Positions 5,698 to 11,526 of a stretch of 11,526 nt of DNA are shown in pieces. Both the position numbers and the translations under genes were made by a program. The stretch comes from QHBQ01 sp038230695 (lineage in GTDB: Bacteria; Chloroflexota; Chloroflexia; QHBQ01). Every line of letters starts with the position of its first letter. Within the stretch, counting starts at the first letter, position 1. Under the pieces are notes generated by a model that worked only from the letters and a program-made list of their open reading frames with translations, was not told the origin of the DNA and made no database searches. The stretch is from the NCBI GenBank assembly GCA_038230695.1, contig JBBRMT010000153.1, forward strand, positions 1 to 11,526, written 5' to 3'.

Positions 5698-5762
5698 CCA
5701 GCCAACGGACTGCTCAACGAACAAACGGACAAACTTATGTAGGGGCGCACGGCTGTGCGCCC
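5698..5762 (+). repeat. AACGGA repeat followed by GTAGGGGCG hairpin
   Basis: CAGCCAACGGACTGCTCAAC and the following ACAAACGGACAAAC (5698-5733) are the AACGGA module. GTAGGGGCG (5739-5747) begins a perfect hairpin, GGGCGCAC (5743-5750) with GTGCGCCC (5755-5762), loop GGCT. The AACGGA module followed by the GTAGGGGCG module is the same order as inside trpE. Confidence 0.8.
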
Positions 5763-5800
5763 TGGTGAAGCGCACCATTGCTTATCGAAAGTGACAAATT

Positions 5801-6589
5801 ATGCTAGACGAAATCATCGCCCACAAGCGCATCGAGATTGCCGAGGCCGAGTCCGCCGTACCCTTGTCAGAGTTGCGCCGACTGGCGGCTTGGCAGCCCC
5901 AGGCGCGGGACTTTGTCGCGGCGCTGCGCCACGCAGGCGCACGAGCAGGCCGAACTCCCGCGCTTATTGCCGAGGTCAAACGGGCCAGTCCTTCGCGGGG
6001 TGAACTGAACGCCGACCTCGACCCGGCGGCGCTGGCACATGACTATGCCCATGCAGGCGCGGCGGCCATATCGGTGCTGACCGACCGCCGGTTCTTTCGC
6101 GGCAGCCTTGCCGACCTCGAAGCTGTGCGCCGCGCTGTGCTGCAACCGATCTTGCAGAAGGATTTTATCGTCAACGAGTACAGTATCGTGCAGGCGCGGG
6201 CGGCGGGTGCCGATGCGGTGCTGCTAATTGTCGCCGCGCTGGATGATGCTGAGTTGCGCGACTTGCTTGCAGTCACGCACGGGCTGGCGATGAACGCCAT
6301 CGTCGAGGTGCATAACGAGGCTGAACTAGAACGGGCGCTGAAGCTGGATGCCCGCATCATCGGAGTGAACAATCGCAACCTGGCAACCTTCGCGGTTGAT
6401 ACCAGCACCACGATGCGGCTGCGACCACAGGTGCCGCCCGCGCTAATCTTCGTTGCCGAGAGCGGCATTCGCACCGCTGAGGATGTGCAGGCGCTGCGTG
6501 AGATTGGCGCAGATGCGATGCTGGTGGGCGAGGCGCTTGTTACCAGCGGCGATGTGATGAACAAGATTAAGGAGCTGCTCTACTCATGA
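5801..6589 (+). CDS. trpC: Indole-3-glycerol phosphate synthase (TrpC)
   Basis: This (beta/alpha)8-barrel enzyme closes the indole ring, converting CdRP to indole-3-glycerol phosphate. Its 262 residues are typical. Catalytic and binding residues are in place: Glu58 and Lys60 in IAEVKRASPSRG, Lys120 in LQKDF, Glu169 in IVEVH, Asn190 in GVNNRNL, and Glu220-Ser221 in VAESGIRTAEDV. MLVGEALV near the end is part of the phosphate site. The ATG at 5801 gives the usual N-terminus (MLDEIIAHKR), but no strong ribosome site precedes it. A repeat-filled gap of about 190 nt separates it from trpS. Its stop overlaps the trpF start as ATGA. Confidence 0.97.
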   Translation: MLDEIIAHKRIEIAEAESAVPLSELRRLAAWQPQARDFVAALRHAGARAGRTPALIAEVKRASPSRGELNADLDPAALAHDYAHAGAAAISVLTDRRFFRGSLADLEAVRRAVLQPILQKDFIVNEYSIVQARAAGADAVLLIVAALDDAELRDLLAVTHGLAMNAIVEVHNEAELERALKLDARIIGVNNRNLATFAVDTSTTMRLRPQVPPALIFVAESGIRTAEDVQALREIGADAMLVGEALVTSGDVMNKIKELLYS

Positions 6590-7212
6590 GTGCGGTCAAG
6601 GTGAAAATCTGCGGCATACGTGATGCCACGATGGCTCAAGTCGCCGCCGAGGCCGGGGCCGACTTCATCGGGCTAGTGTTCGTTCCCAGCACGCCCCGCC
6701 TGGTTACAGTGGCGCAGGCGGCGCAGATTGTCCGCGAACTGGGCAACGATGGTCCGAAGGTGGTTGGCCTATTCATGGATGCGCCCACTGCCGAGATCTG
6801 CGCCGTTGCCGAGCAGGTGGGCTTGGATTGCCTGCAGCTAACCGGCAACGAAGCGCCAAAGATAGTGAAGCAACTAAATCGTCCCGTAATCAAGACTGTG
6901 CGTTGCGGCGGTCAACACATTGACGAACTGCTAGCCGAGGTGGAGATCTGGCACAAGGCAGGGGCAACCGTGCTGCTCGATGCCCCTGGCACGGCTGGCG
7001 GCCATGGCAAGCTAGCCAACTGGGGCAATGCCGCCGCTGTCGCCCTACGTTATCCCATTATCCTTGCGGGTGGGCTGAATCCAACAAATGTATCAGATGC
7101 GATTGCTTTGGTGCGACCCTGGGGCGTAGACGTGAGCAGCGGGGTGGAGCGCGAACGCGGGGTGAAAGATGCAACGCTGGTCAGGGCGTTCGTGAAGGCG
7201 GCGAAGGGATAA
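6586..7212 (+). CDS. trpF: Phosphoribosylanthranilate isomerase (TrpF)
   Basis: TrpF isomerises phosphoribosylanthranilate to CdRP, the substrate of TrpC. The 208 residues match the family. Motifs are KICGIRD with the catalytic base Cys9, GADFIGLVFVPSTPR (25-38), VGLFMDAP, LLDAPGTAGGHGKLANW with the catalytic acid Asp132, ILAGGLNPTNV (159-169) and VDVSSGVERERGVKD (181-195). Two positions differ from the common sequence: LQLTG where LQLHG is usual (Thr86), and GGHGKLANW where GGTG..F.W is usual. The ATG overlaps the trpC stop by 4 nt and AAGGAG lies 11 nt upstream, which implies translational coupling. The TAA stop merges with a truncated AAACCCCTCTC repeat. Confidence 0.96.
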   Translation: MSAVKVKICGIRDATMAQVAAEAGADFIGLVFVPSTPRLVTVAQAAQIVRELGNDGPKVVGLFMDAPTAEICAVAEQVGLDCLQLTGNEAPKIVKQLNRPVIKTVRCGGQHIDELLAEVEIWHKAGATVLLDAPGTAGGHGKLANWGNAAAVALRYPIILAGGLNPTNVSDAIALVRPWGVDVSSGVERERGVKDATLVRAFVKAAKG

Positions 7213-7230
7213 ACCCCTCTCTTGGGGCTA
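7211..7230 (+). repeat. Truncated CCCCTCTC repeat after trpF
   Basis: AAACCCCTCTCTTGGGGCTA keeps the first half of the CCTCTCCC hairpin module and can form a short CCCC/GGGG stem (7214-7217 with 7224-7227). The usual tail is missing. No T tract follows. Confidence 0.5.
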
Positions 7231-7677
7231 AGCTTATCACATAAGAATGTCGCATGGTACGCTGCGGTAGGGCGGCACGCAGACAGCAGTGCTGCAGGGG
7301 GTTGGGGGCGTAGCCCTTGCTTGCCACAATACTATGCCTACCGGTTGCTTAACGGCCACCAGCCTTGTAGCGTGGATTGACCCGTTTGCCGAGCCGATAC
7401 CTAACGCGATGCTCATCTCGCTCTACCGCAAGCAATACTGCAGCTAGCCAGGTTGGCGTGTTTGCCGTTTCGATAAGCATTGGTGAACTTGCCAGTGGGG
7501 AGCTTCGCTCCCAACCCTCAGTAACTTGGCGAACGGCGGACTATCCCCGCCACTACAATATCTCCTTCACTATTTGGGGTAAGGTTTAACTTTGATTGGG
7601 GTAATCAGAACTTTGTTTACAGGATACTCATAACTTCATGTCTCATGACTTGAGAAAACTAAGATTGGAGAACCATG
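7231..7677. other. Long non-coding gap between trpF and trpB
   Basis: About 450 nt with no gene I can support. It holds a G-rich repeat-like stretch at 7292-7315 (GCAGGGGGTTGGGGGCGTAG). At 7498-7512 is a hairpin GGGAGC/GCTCCC with loop TTC and no T tract. The last 110 nt (7555-7665) are markedly AT-rich. The AT-rich part could contain a promoter for trpB, but I found no paired -35 and -10 boxes with proper spacing. Short open frames on both strands look random. The first part may be decayed repeat or gene DNA. Confidence 0.6.
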
Positions 7678-8907
7678 ATGCAGACACTAGAGCAACCGAC
7701 CAACACCTACAACCTGCCCGATGCGAATGGGCGGTTCGGCGAGTTTGGCGGCAAGTATGCGCCGGAGATACTGATGGCCGCGCTGACCGAGCTTGAGCAG
7801 GCTTATGACCAGGCCAAGAACGATGTGGCGTTTGGCCGCGAACTCCACAACCTCTGTCGTCACTATGTGGGCAGACCCACACCGCTGTACCACGCCAAGA
7901 AACTTAGCGCGGAGTTGGGCGGGGCGCAGATTTATCTCAAGCGCGAGGATCTCGCTCACACCGGCGCACACAAGATTAACAACGCGCTGGGCCAGGCGCT
8001 GCTGGCGAAGCGGATGGGTAAGCGACGCATTATCGCCGAAACCGGTGCGGGGCAGCACGGCGTTGCCACCGCCACGGTGTGCGCGATGCTGGGGCTGGAG
8101 TGCATCGTCTATATGGGCGAGGTTGATGTGCATCGCCAGTCGCTCAACGTCTTCCGCATGAAGCTGCTGGGGGCGAGGGTCGAGGCGGTCAAGAGCGGCG
8201 GGCGCACCCTGAAGGATGCCATCAACGAGGCCATCCGCGACTGGGTGACGAACGTGGAGACCACCTTCTACATCATCGGTTCGGTGGTGGGGATGCACCC
8301 GTACCCAATGATGGTGCGCGACTTCCAGAGCGTGATTGGCCGCGAGGCGCGGGCGCAGTGCATCGAGCAGATCGGCAGGCTGCCAGATTACATCGTCGCC
8401 TGCGTTGGCGGCGGCAGCAACGCGATGGGCATCTTCCACCCCTTCTACCACGACACAAACGTAAAACTGATTGGGGTGGAGGCAGGCGGCGCGGGCATCG
8501 AGACGGGTCGCCACGCCGCGCCGCTCACCGCTGGCACGCCGGGGGTGCTACATGGCGCACGCTCCTACCTGATGCAAACCGCAGACGGTCAGGTGATGGA
8601 TACCGAGAGCATCAGCGCAGGGTTGGATTATCCGGGGGTCGGGCCGGAGCATAGCTACTTCAAGGATAGTGGCAGGGCCACCTACACTGCTGCCACCGAC
8701 GCACAGGCGCTTGAGGGCTTCAAGCTGCTTTGCCGCACCGAGGGCATCATCCCCGCGCTGGAGCCAAGCCACGCGCTGTACACCGTGTCGCAACTCGCGC
8801 CCACATTGCCAAAGGATGCGATCATCGTGCTGAACTTGAGTGGACGCGGCGACAAGGACATCAACACCGTGGCCGCCGTACTCAATGTTGAATTGTTAGA
8901 GGTTTAG
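7678..8907 (+). CDS. trpB: Tryptophan synthase beta subunit (TrpB)
   Basis: TrpB is the PLP enzyme that joins indole and serine to give tryptophan, working in an alpha2beta2 complex with TrpA. From the second of two adjacent ATGs it has 409 residues. GGAG at 7667-7670 is 7 nt from that ATG but only 4 nt from the first (7675); either is possible. The N-terminus FGEFGGKYAPE is that of the standard TrpB1 type. The PLP lysine is Lys99 in HTGAHKINNALGQ, and the catalytic Glu121 is in AETGAGQHG. The phosphate-binding GGGSN is at 244-248, and LNLSGRGDKD lies near the C-terminus. All core features are intact. The gene stands alone between two repeat-bearing gaps. Its stop TAG is the start of the next repeat (TTTAGCCAACGG). 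Confidence 0.97.
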   Translation: MQTLEQPTNTYNLPDANGRFGEFGGKYAPEILMAALTELEQAYDQAKNDVAFGRELHNLCRHYVGRPTPLYHAKKLSAELGGAQIYLKREDLAHTGAHKINNALGQALLAKRMGKRRIIAETGAGQHGVATATVCAMLGLECIVYMGEVDVHRQSLNVFRMKLLGARVEAVKSGGRTLKDAINEAIRDWVTNVETTFYIIGSVVGMHPYPMMVRDFQSVIGREARAQCIEQIGRLPDYIVACVGGGSNAMGIFHPFYHDTNVKLIGVEAGGAGIETGRHAAPLTAGTPGVLHGARSYLMQTADGQVMDTESISAGLDYPGVGPEHSYFKDSGRATYTAATDAQALEGFKLLCRTEGIIPALEPSHALYTVSQLAPTLPKDAIIVLNLSGRGDKDINTVAAVLNVELLEV

Positions 8908-8943
8908 CCAACGGATTGTAAAAACGGATAAACGGATTGGCTG
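8904..8943 (+). repeat. AGCCAACGGATT...AACGGATT repeat after trpB
   Basis: TTTAGCCAACGGATTGTAAA, then AACGGATAAACGGATTGGCT, is the clearest copy of this module. Its ends AGCCAA and TTGGCT are inverted repeats, so the element can fold on itself. Its TAG supplies the trpB stop codon. Confidence 0.75.
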
Positions 8944-8959
8944 AAGCGCCAACCTGACT

Positions 8960-9061
8960 AAGCCCCCAGCGGGGGTTTGGGGGAGAATCTCGAACTGCCA
9001 CGTATGCTAATCGTAAGCTACTCCGCAGTCCGCTTGTCCGTTATCAAGTCCGCTGGCTGCC
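8960..9061 (+). repeat. Hairpin-and-tail repeat and inverted AACGGA repeat before trpA
   Basis: AGCCCCCAGCGGGGGTTTGG and GGGAGAATCTCG (8961-8992) are a variant of the hairpin module with its conserved tail; the stem is CCCCC/GGGGG with loop AGC. At 9027-9060 the reverse complement reads GCAGCCAGCGGACTTGATAA then CGGACAAGCGGACT, an inverted copy of the AACGGA module found at 5698 and 8904. Forward and inverted copies therefore flank this gap. Confidence 0.7.
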
Positions 9062-9086
9062 TGCCGTTATCGAACAGGAGCCATTG

Positions 9087-9893
9087 ATGAGCAGAATTGC
9101 AGAGACGTTTGCCAATCTGAAGCGCGAGGGTGCAGCCGCGATCATCCCATACGTAATGTGCGGCGACCCCGATGTGGCGACCACGCTGGCGGTGGTGCCT
9201 GCCCTAATCGAAGGTGGCGCGGATCTGGTGGAACTAGGCGTGCCGTTCAGCGACCCGATTGCCGAGGGGCCGACTATCCAGCGGGCGGCCGAGCGGGCGC
9301 TTGCCAGCCATACTAGCCTGGCCGACTGCCTGAGCGTGGCGAAGCAGCTACGTGACCAAGGGGTGGCCGCGCCGCTGCTGCTGATGGGTTACTACAACCC
9401 CATCCACCACTACGGCATCGCCCGCTTTGCCGAACACTCTGCCGCTGCGGGCGTAGATGGCGCGATTGTACCGGACTTGCCACCGGAGGAGGCCGATGCG
9501 CTTGCCGTTGCGCTCAAGGCGAAGCAGCTCGACCTTATCTTCCTGCTCACCCCCACCAGCACCGACGAGCGCATCGCCCGCGTGTGCAAGCTGGCAAGCG
9601 GCTTCATCTACTGCGTATCTCTGTTGGGCGTAACCGGCGCACGCACCGAGTTTAGCGCCAGCGTGGGTAGCCTGGTAGAGCGCATCCGCCAACACACCGA
9701 CTTGCCCATTGCCATCGGCTTCGGTATCTCCCGCCCCGAACACGTCGCCGCCGCAACCGCCATCGCCGACGGCGCGGTTATCGGCAGCGCGTTGATTGAC
9801 CGGCTAACCGCTGCGCCAGCCAGCGATAAGGCTAATGCAGGCCGCGAGTACATTGCCGAATTGAAAGCAGCAGCACACAGGAGTAAAGGATGA
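9087..9893 (+). CDS. trpA: Tryptophan synthase alpha subunit (TrpA)
   Basis: TrpA cleaves indole-3-glycerol phosphate to indole and glyceraldehyde 3-phosphate, and passes indole to TrpB. It has 268 residues, the standard length. I chose the ATG at 9087 because CAGGAG (9075-9080) lies 6 nt upstream; a TTG at 9084 is less likely. The catalytic Glu49 is in VELGVPFSDP. The other classical catalytic acid, Asp60 in the Salmonella enzyme, is Glu here (AEGPTIQ), a conservative change. MGYYNPIHHYG, DGAIVPDLPPEEAD, FLLTPTSTDERI, YCVSLLGVTGAR and IGFGISRPEHV are all present, so the fold is complete. The last codons overlap the aroH start as ATGA. Confidence 0.97.
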   Translation: MSRIAETFANLKREGAAAIIPYVMCGDPDVATTLAVVPALIEGGADLVELGVPFSDPIAEGPTIQRAAERALASHTSLADCLSVAKQLRDQGVAAPLLLMGYYNPIHHYGIARFAEHSAAAGVDGAIVPDLPPEEADALAVALKAKQLDLIFLLTPTSTDERIARVCKLASGFIYCVSLLGVTGARTEFSASVGSLVERIRQHTDLPIAIGFGISRPEHVAAATAIADGAVIGSALIDRLTAAPASDKANAGREYIAELKAAAHRSKG

Positions 9894-10270
9894 AATGCAG
9901 AGGCATCCGTGGCGCGACCACGGTCGAGGCCAACAGCAAAGCGGAAATCGTGCTGGCAACCCAGGAGTTGCTGCGCCTGCTGATCGAAGCCAACCAGTTC
10001 ACGGTGGACGACCTGGCCGCCGCCTTCTTCACCACCACGCCCGACCTGACCGCCGAGTTCCCCGCCTGGGCGGCGCGGCAGATGGGTTGGACTGAGGCTG
10101 CGCTGATGTGCGGCCACGAGATGAACGTGGCGGGCGCGTTGCCGCGCTGCATCCGCGTGCTGCTGCTGGTCAATACCGACGAGCCCGCCAGCGCAATAAA
10201 GCACGTATACATCAAAGGCGCAAAAGACTTGCGTAAATTGCCACCCGACCTACCCAGTGCTGAGTGCTGA
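9890..10270 (+). CDS. aroH: Chorismate mutase, AroH type
   Basis: This enzyme rearranges chorismate to prephenate, the first step towards phenylalanine and tyrosine. It is the small trimeric AroH fold known from Bacillus subtilis, not the helical AroQ type. In its 126 residues I see RGIRGATTV with Arg7, FTTTPDL (47-53), Arg63, MCGHEMNVAGALPRCIRVLL with Cys74, Glu77 and Arg89, and HVYIKGAKDLR with Tyr107. These match the known active-site set with a one-residue shift in the later part. AGGAG (9879-9883) lies 6 nt before the ATG, and the start overlaps the trpA stop. The C-terminal SAEC and the stop (AGT GCT GAG TGC TGA) are encoded by the heptad repeat. In AroH the C-terminal tail is flexible, so a repeat-made end may be tolerated. 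Confidence 0.94.
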   Translation: MKCRGIRGATTVEANSKAEIVLATQELLRLLIEANQFTVDDLAAAFFTTTPDLTAEFPAWAARQMGWTEAALMCGHEMNVAGALPRCIRVLLLVNTDEPASAIKHVYIKGAKDLRKLPPDLPSAEC

Positions 10271-10279
10271 GTGCTGAGT
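10257..10279 (+). repeat. GAGTGCT heptad array at the aroH 3' end
   Basis: About three copies of the heptad (AGTGCTGAGTGCTGAGTGCT, then GAG) overlap the last four codons and the stop codon of aroH. The array matches the one at the trpD 3' end almost exactly. Confidence 0.85.
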
Positions 10280-10295
10280 AGCCGTTAGGTTATTT

Positions 10296-10320
10296 GTAGG
10301 GACGAACCGTTGTTCGTCCA
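10296..10320 (+). repeat. Diverged GTAGGGACG hairpin repeat
   Basis: GTAGGGACGAACCGTTGTTC and GTCCA form a stem GGACGAAC (10300-10307) with GTTCGTCC (10312-10319). The start GTAGGG matches the other copies, and the stem sequence has changed on both arms. Such compensated change suggests the hairpin itself matters, or that this is a separate subfamily. Confidence 0.6.
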
Positions 10321-10374
10321 TTTTAGCCTTTTAGATTAGGGTAGACAATTTGGGAACAATGACGTTCCTATGCG

Positions 10375-10398
10375 CTTTCAACTTTCAACTTTCAACTT
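10375..10398 (+). repeat. TTTCAAC heptad tandem repeat before aroF
   Basis: CTTTCAACTTTCAACTTTCA then ACTT is about 3.4 copies of a 7-nt unit. It lies about 25 nt upstream of the aroF start in a short AT-rich leader. A second small hairpin GGAAC/GTTCC is at 10353-10368. I see no clear promoter boxes here. Confidence 0.7.
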
Positions 10399-10421
10399 AC
10401 ACTAGAAGAGGTAGGCACGTG

Positions 10422-11510
10422 ATGATTATTGTAATGAAATATGGCGCAAGCCAGGAGCAGATCGATCATGTGGTGGAACGAGTCAAGGATCACGGTTTCA
10501 CCCCACACTTGAGCGAGGGTGAACAGCGGGCCATCATCGGCGTGGTTGGCTCCGACCCCGACCGGCTGTACAACCAACTGATGGGTCATATCGAGACCCT
10601 CGGCGGGGTCGAGCAGGTGGTGCCGATTACCAAGAAATATAAACTGAGCAGCCGCGAGTTTCAGGCTGCCAACACCGTTGTAGACGTGGATGGAGTGAAG
10701 ATCGGCGGCGAGGAACTGGTGGTGATGGCTGGGCCTTGCTCGGTGGAGAGTGAGGAGATGCTGATCAGCACCGCGAAGGCGGTAAAGGCGGCGGGGGCGA
10801 AAATCCTGCGCGGCGGCGCGTTCAAGCCACGCACGTCGCCCTACCAGTTTCGCGGGCTGGGCAAGGAAGGGCTGGAGATGCTGGCGCGGGCGCGGGCGGA
10901 GACCGGCCTGAAGGTAATCACCGAGGTAATGACCCCAGGCGATGTTGATCTCGTCGCCCAGTATAGCGACATCCTGCAGATTGGCGCACGCAATATGCAG
11001 AACTATCTGTTGCTTGAGGAGGTGGGCAAGGCCGCCAAACCATGCCTGCTCAAGCGCGGCCTGAGCGCGACCATCGAGGAATGGCTACTTTCGGCGGAGT
11101 ACATCCTGGCGACCGGCAACCGCCAGGTGATGCTCTGCGAACGCGGCATCCGCACCTTCGAGACATACACCCGCAACACCATGGACATCAGCGCCATCCC
11201 CGTTATCAAGAAACTGAGCCACCTGCCGATCATTGCCGACCCATCGCACGGCACGGGCAAGTGGTATCTGGTGCCACCGCTCGCGCTGGCAAGCGTGGCG
11301 GCGGGCGCGGATGGCCTGATTATAGAGGTGCATCCCGACCCCGACAAGGCGCTCAGTGACGGCCCGCAGTCGCTGAACTGGGAGAACTTCGCCAAGTTGA
11401 TGCCCCAGGTGTCTTGGATTGCCGCCGCCGTGGGCCGCAGCGTGGACGATGTTCACGACGAGTTCGAGCGATATATGGAACGCGCCCCCATCGCCAGTTT
11501 GACGCGGTAA
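10422..11510 (+). CDS. aroF: DAHP synthase (3-deoxy-7-phosphoheptulonate synthase), type I-beta with N-terminal regulatory domain
   Basis: The enzyme condenses phosphoenolpyruvate and erythrose 4-phosphate, the first step of the shikimate pathway. From ATG 10422 it has 362 residues; the start gives MIIVMKYGA, the usual beginning of this subtype. AGAGG (10407-10411) and TAGG (10412-10415) lie upstream; a GTG at 10419 is an alternative. Residues 1 to about 70 form the ferredoxin-like regulatory domain seen in Thermotoga-type enzymes. The catalytic barrel follows from about 95, with AGPCSVES (Cys106), LRGGAFKPRTSPY (129-141), QIGARNMQNY, LLKRGLSATIEEW, IADPSHGTG (His276) and IIEVHPDP (Glu302), then Asp313. 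Cys106, His276, Glu302 and Asp313 should bind the metal. The N-terminal domain implies inhibition by an aromatic product, in related enzymes Tyr or Phe. The stop TAA touches a repeat at the window edge. Confidence 0.96.
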   Translation: MIIVMKYGASQEQIDHVVERVKDHGFTPHLSEGEQRAIIGVVGSDPDRLYNQLMGHIETLGGVEQVVPITKKYKLSSREFQAANTVVDVDGVKIGGEELVVMAGPCSVESEEMLISTAKAVKAAGAKILRGGAFKPRTSPYQFRGLGKEGLEMLARARAETGLKVITEVMTPGDVDLVAQYSDILQIGARNMQNYLLLEEVGKAAKPCLLKRGLSATIEEWLLSAEYILATGNRQVMLCERGIRTFETYTRNTMDISAIPVIKKLSHLPIIADPSHGTGKWYLVPPLALASVAAGADGLIIEVHPDPDKALSDGPQSLNWENFAKLMPQVSWIAAAVGRSVDDVHDEFERYMERAPIASLTR

Positions 11511-11526
11511 AAACCCCCCTCCTGGC
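11508..11526 (+). repeat. Start of a CCCCTCTCCC-type repeat, cut by the window edge
   Basis: TAAAAACCCCCCTCCTGGC begins at the aroF stop codon and matches the AAAACCCCTCTCCC start of the hairpin module. Only the first arm is visible. Confidence 0.5.

Noticed and set aside
7349..7480. 43-residue open frame on the minus strand in the trpF-trpB gap, ending in RVNPRYKAGGR
   Set aside because: It has no ribosome site, its third-position base use is unlike the genes here, and I recognise no family. It could be a remnant, but support is too weak to list it as a gene.
7498..7512. GGGAGC/GCTCCC hairpin as a terminator after trpF
   Set aside because: No T tract follows and the stem is only 6 bp. It resembles other short palindromes scattered in such genomes.
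7377..7589. 70-residue plus-strand open frame starting with TTG in the same gap
   Set aside because: It has no ribosome site, its Ser/Thr/Arg-rich composition is typical of non-coding frames, and it crosses a hairpin.

Overview
The window is a tryptophan supra-operon, with every gene on the + strand. It runs from a near-consensus promoter and a tRNA-sensing T-box leader at the left edge to a DAHP synthase gene at the right edge. In order it holds: promoter, T-box leader with tryptophan specifier UGG and intrinsic terminator, trpE, a small two-helix membrane protein gene of unknown function, trpG, trpD, trpS (tryptophanyl-tRNA synthetase), trpC, trpF, trpB, trpA, aroH (AroH-type chorismate mutase) and aroF (DAHP synthase with an N-terminal regulatory domain). 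All seven trp biosynthetic activities are present as separate proteins. The first step of the shikimate pathway, a chorismate mutase and the synthetase that charges tRNA-Trp are added to them.

The likely source is a bacterium of the Chloroflexota (green non-sulfur lineage). This is an inference from three things: high-GC coding sequence combined with a T-box (a Firmicutes device also known in Chloroflexota and a few other phyla), Firmicutes-like AroH and AroF types, and dense short palindromic repeats of the GTAGGGGCG and CCCCTCTCCC types that I associate with Chloroflexota genomes. No marker gene in the window proves it.

The operon is built of tight blocks separated by repeat-filled gaps. 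Tight junctions (0 to 13 nt, or 4-nt ATGA overlaps) join trpE-orf-trpG-trpD, trpC-trpF and trpA-aroH. Every other junction (trpD/trpS, trpS/trpC, trpF/trpB, trpB/trpA, aroH/aroF and after aroF) carries pieces of four repeat families: a GAGTGCT-type heptad array; a CCTCTCCC hairpin with a conserved tail; an AGCCAACGGATT...AACGGA element; and a GTAGGGGCG hairpin. At all six of these junctions the stop codon of the upstream gene lies in, or directly touches, the repeat.

The most unusual points are: (1) a composite of the same repeats lies in frame inside trpE and encodes about 41 residues of the linker between its two domains; (2) a GTAGGGGCG hairpin sits inside the T-box leader; (3) a decayed tRNA-Glu-like sequence lies 14 nt upstream of the trpS start, its 5' acceptor side replaced by a repeat; (4) an uncharacterised membrane protein gene lies between the two anthranilate synthase subunit genes. 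I see no phage genes, transposase, CRISPR array or defence system. The core of the window is a normal metabolic operon, and the novelty lies in its repeats and regulation.
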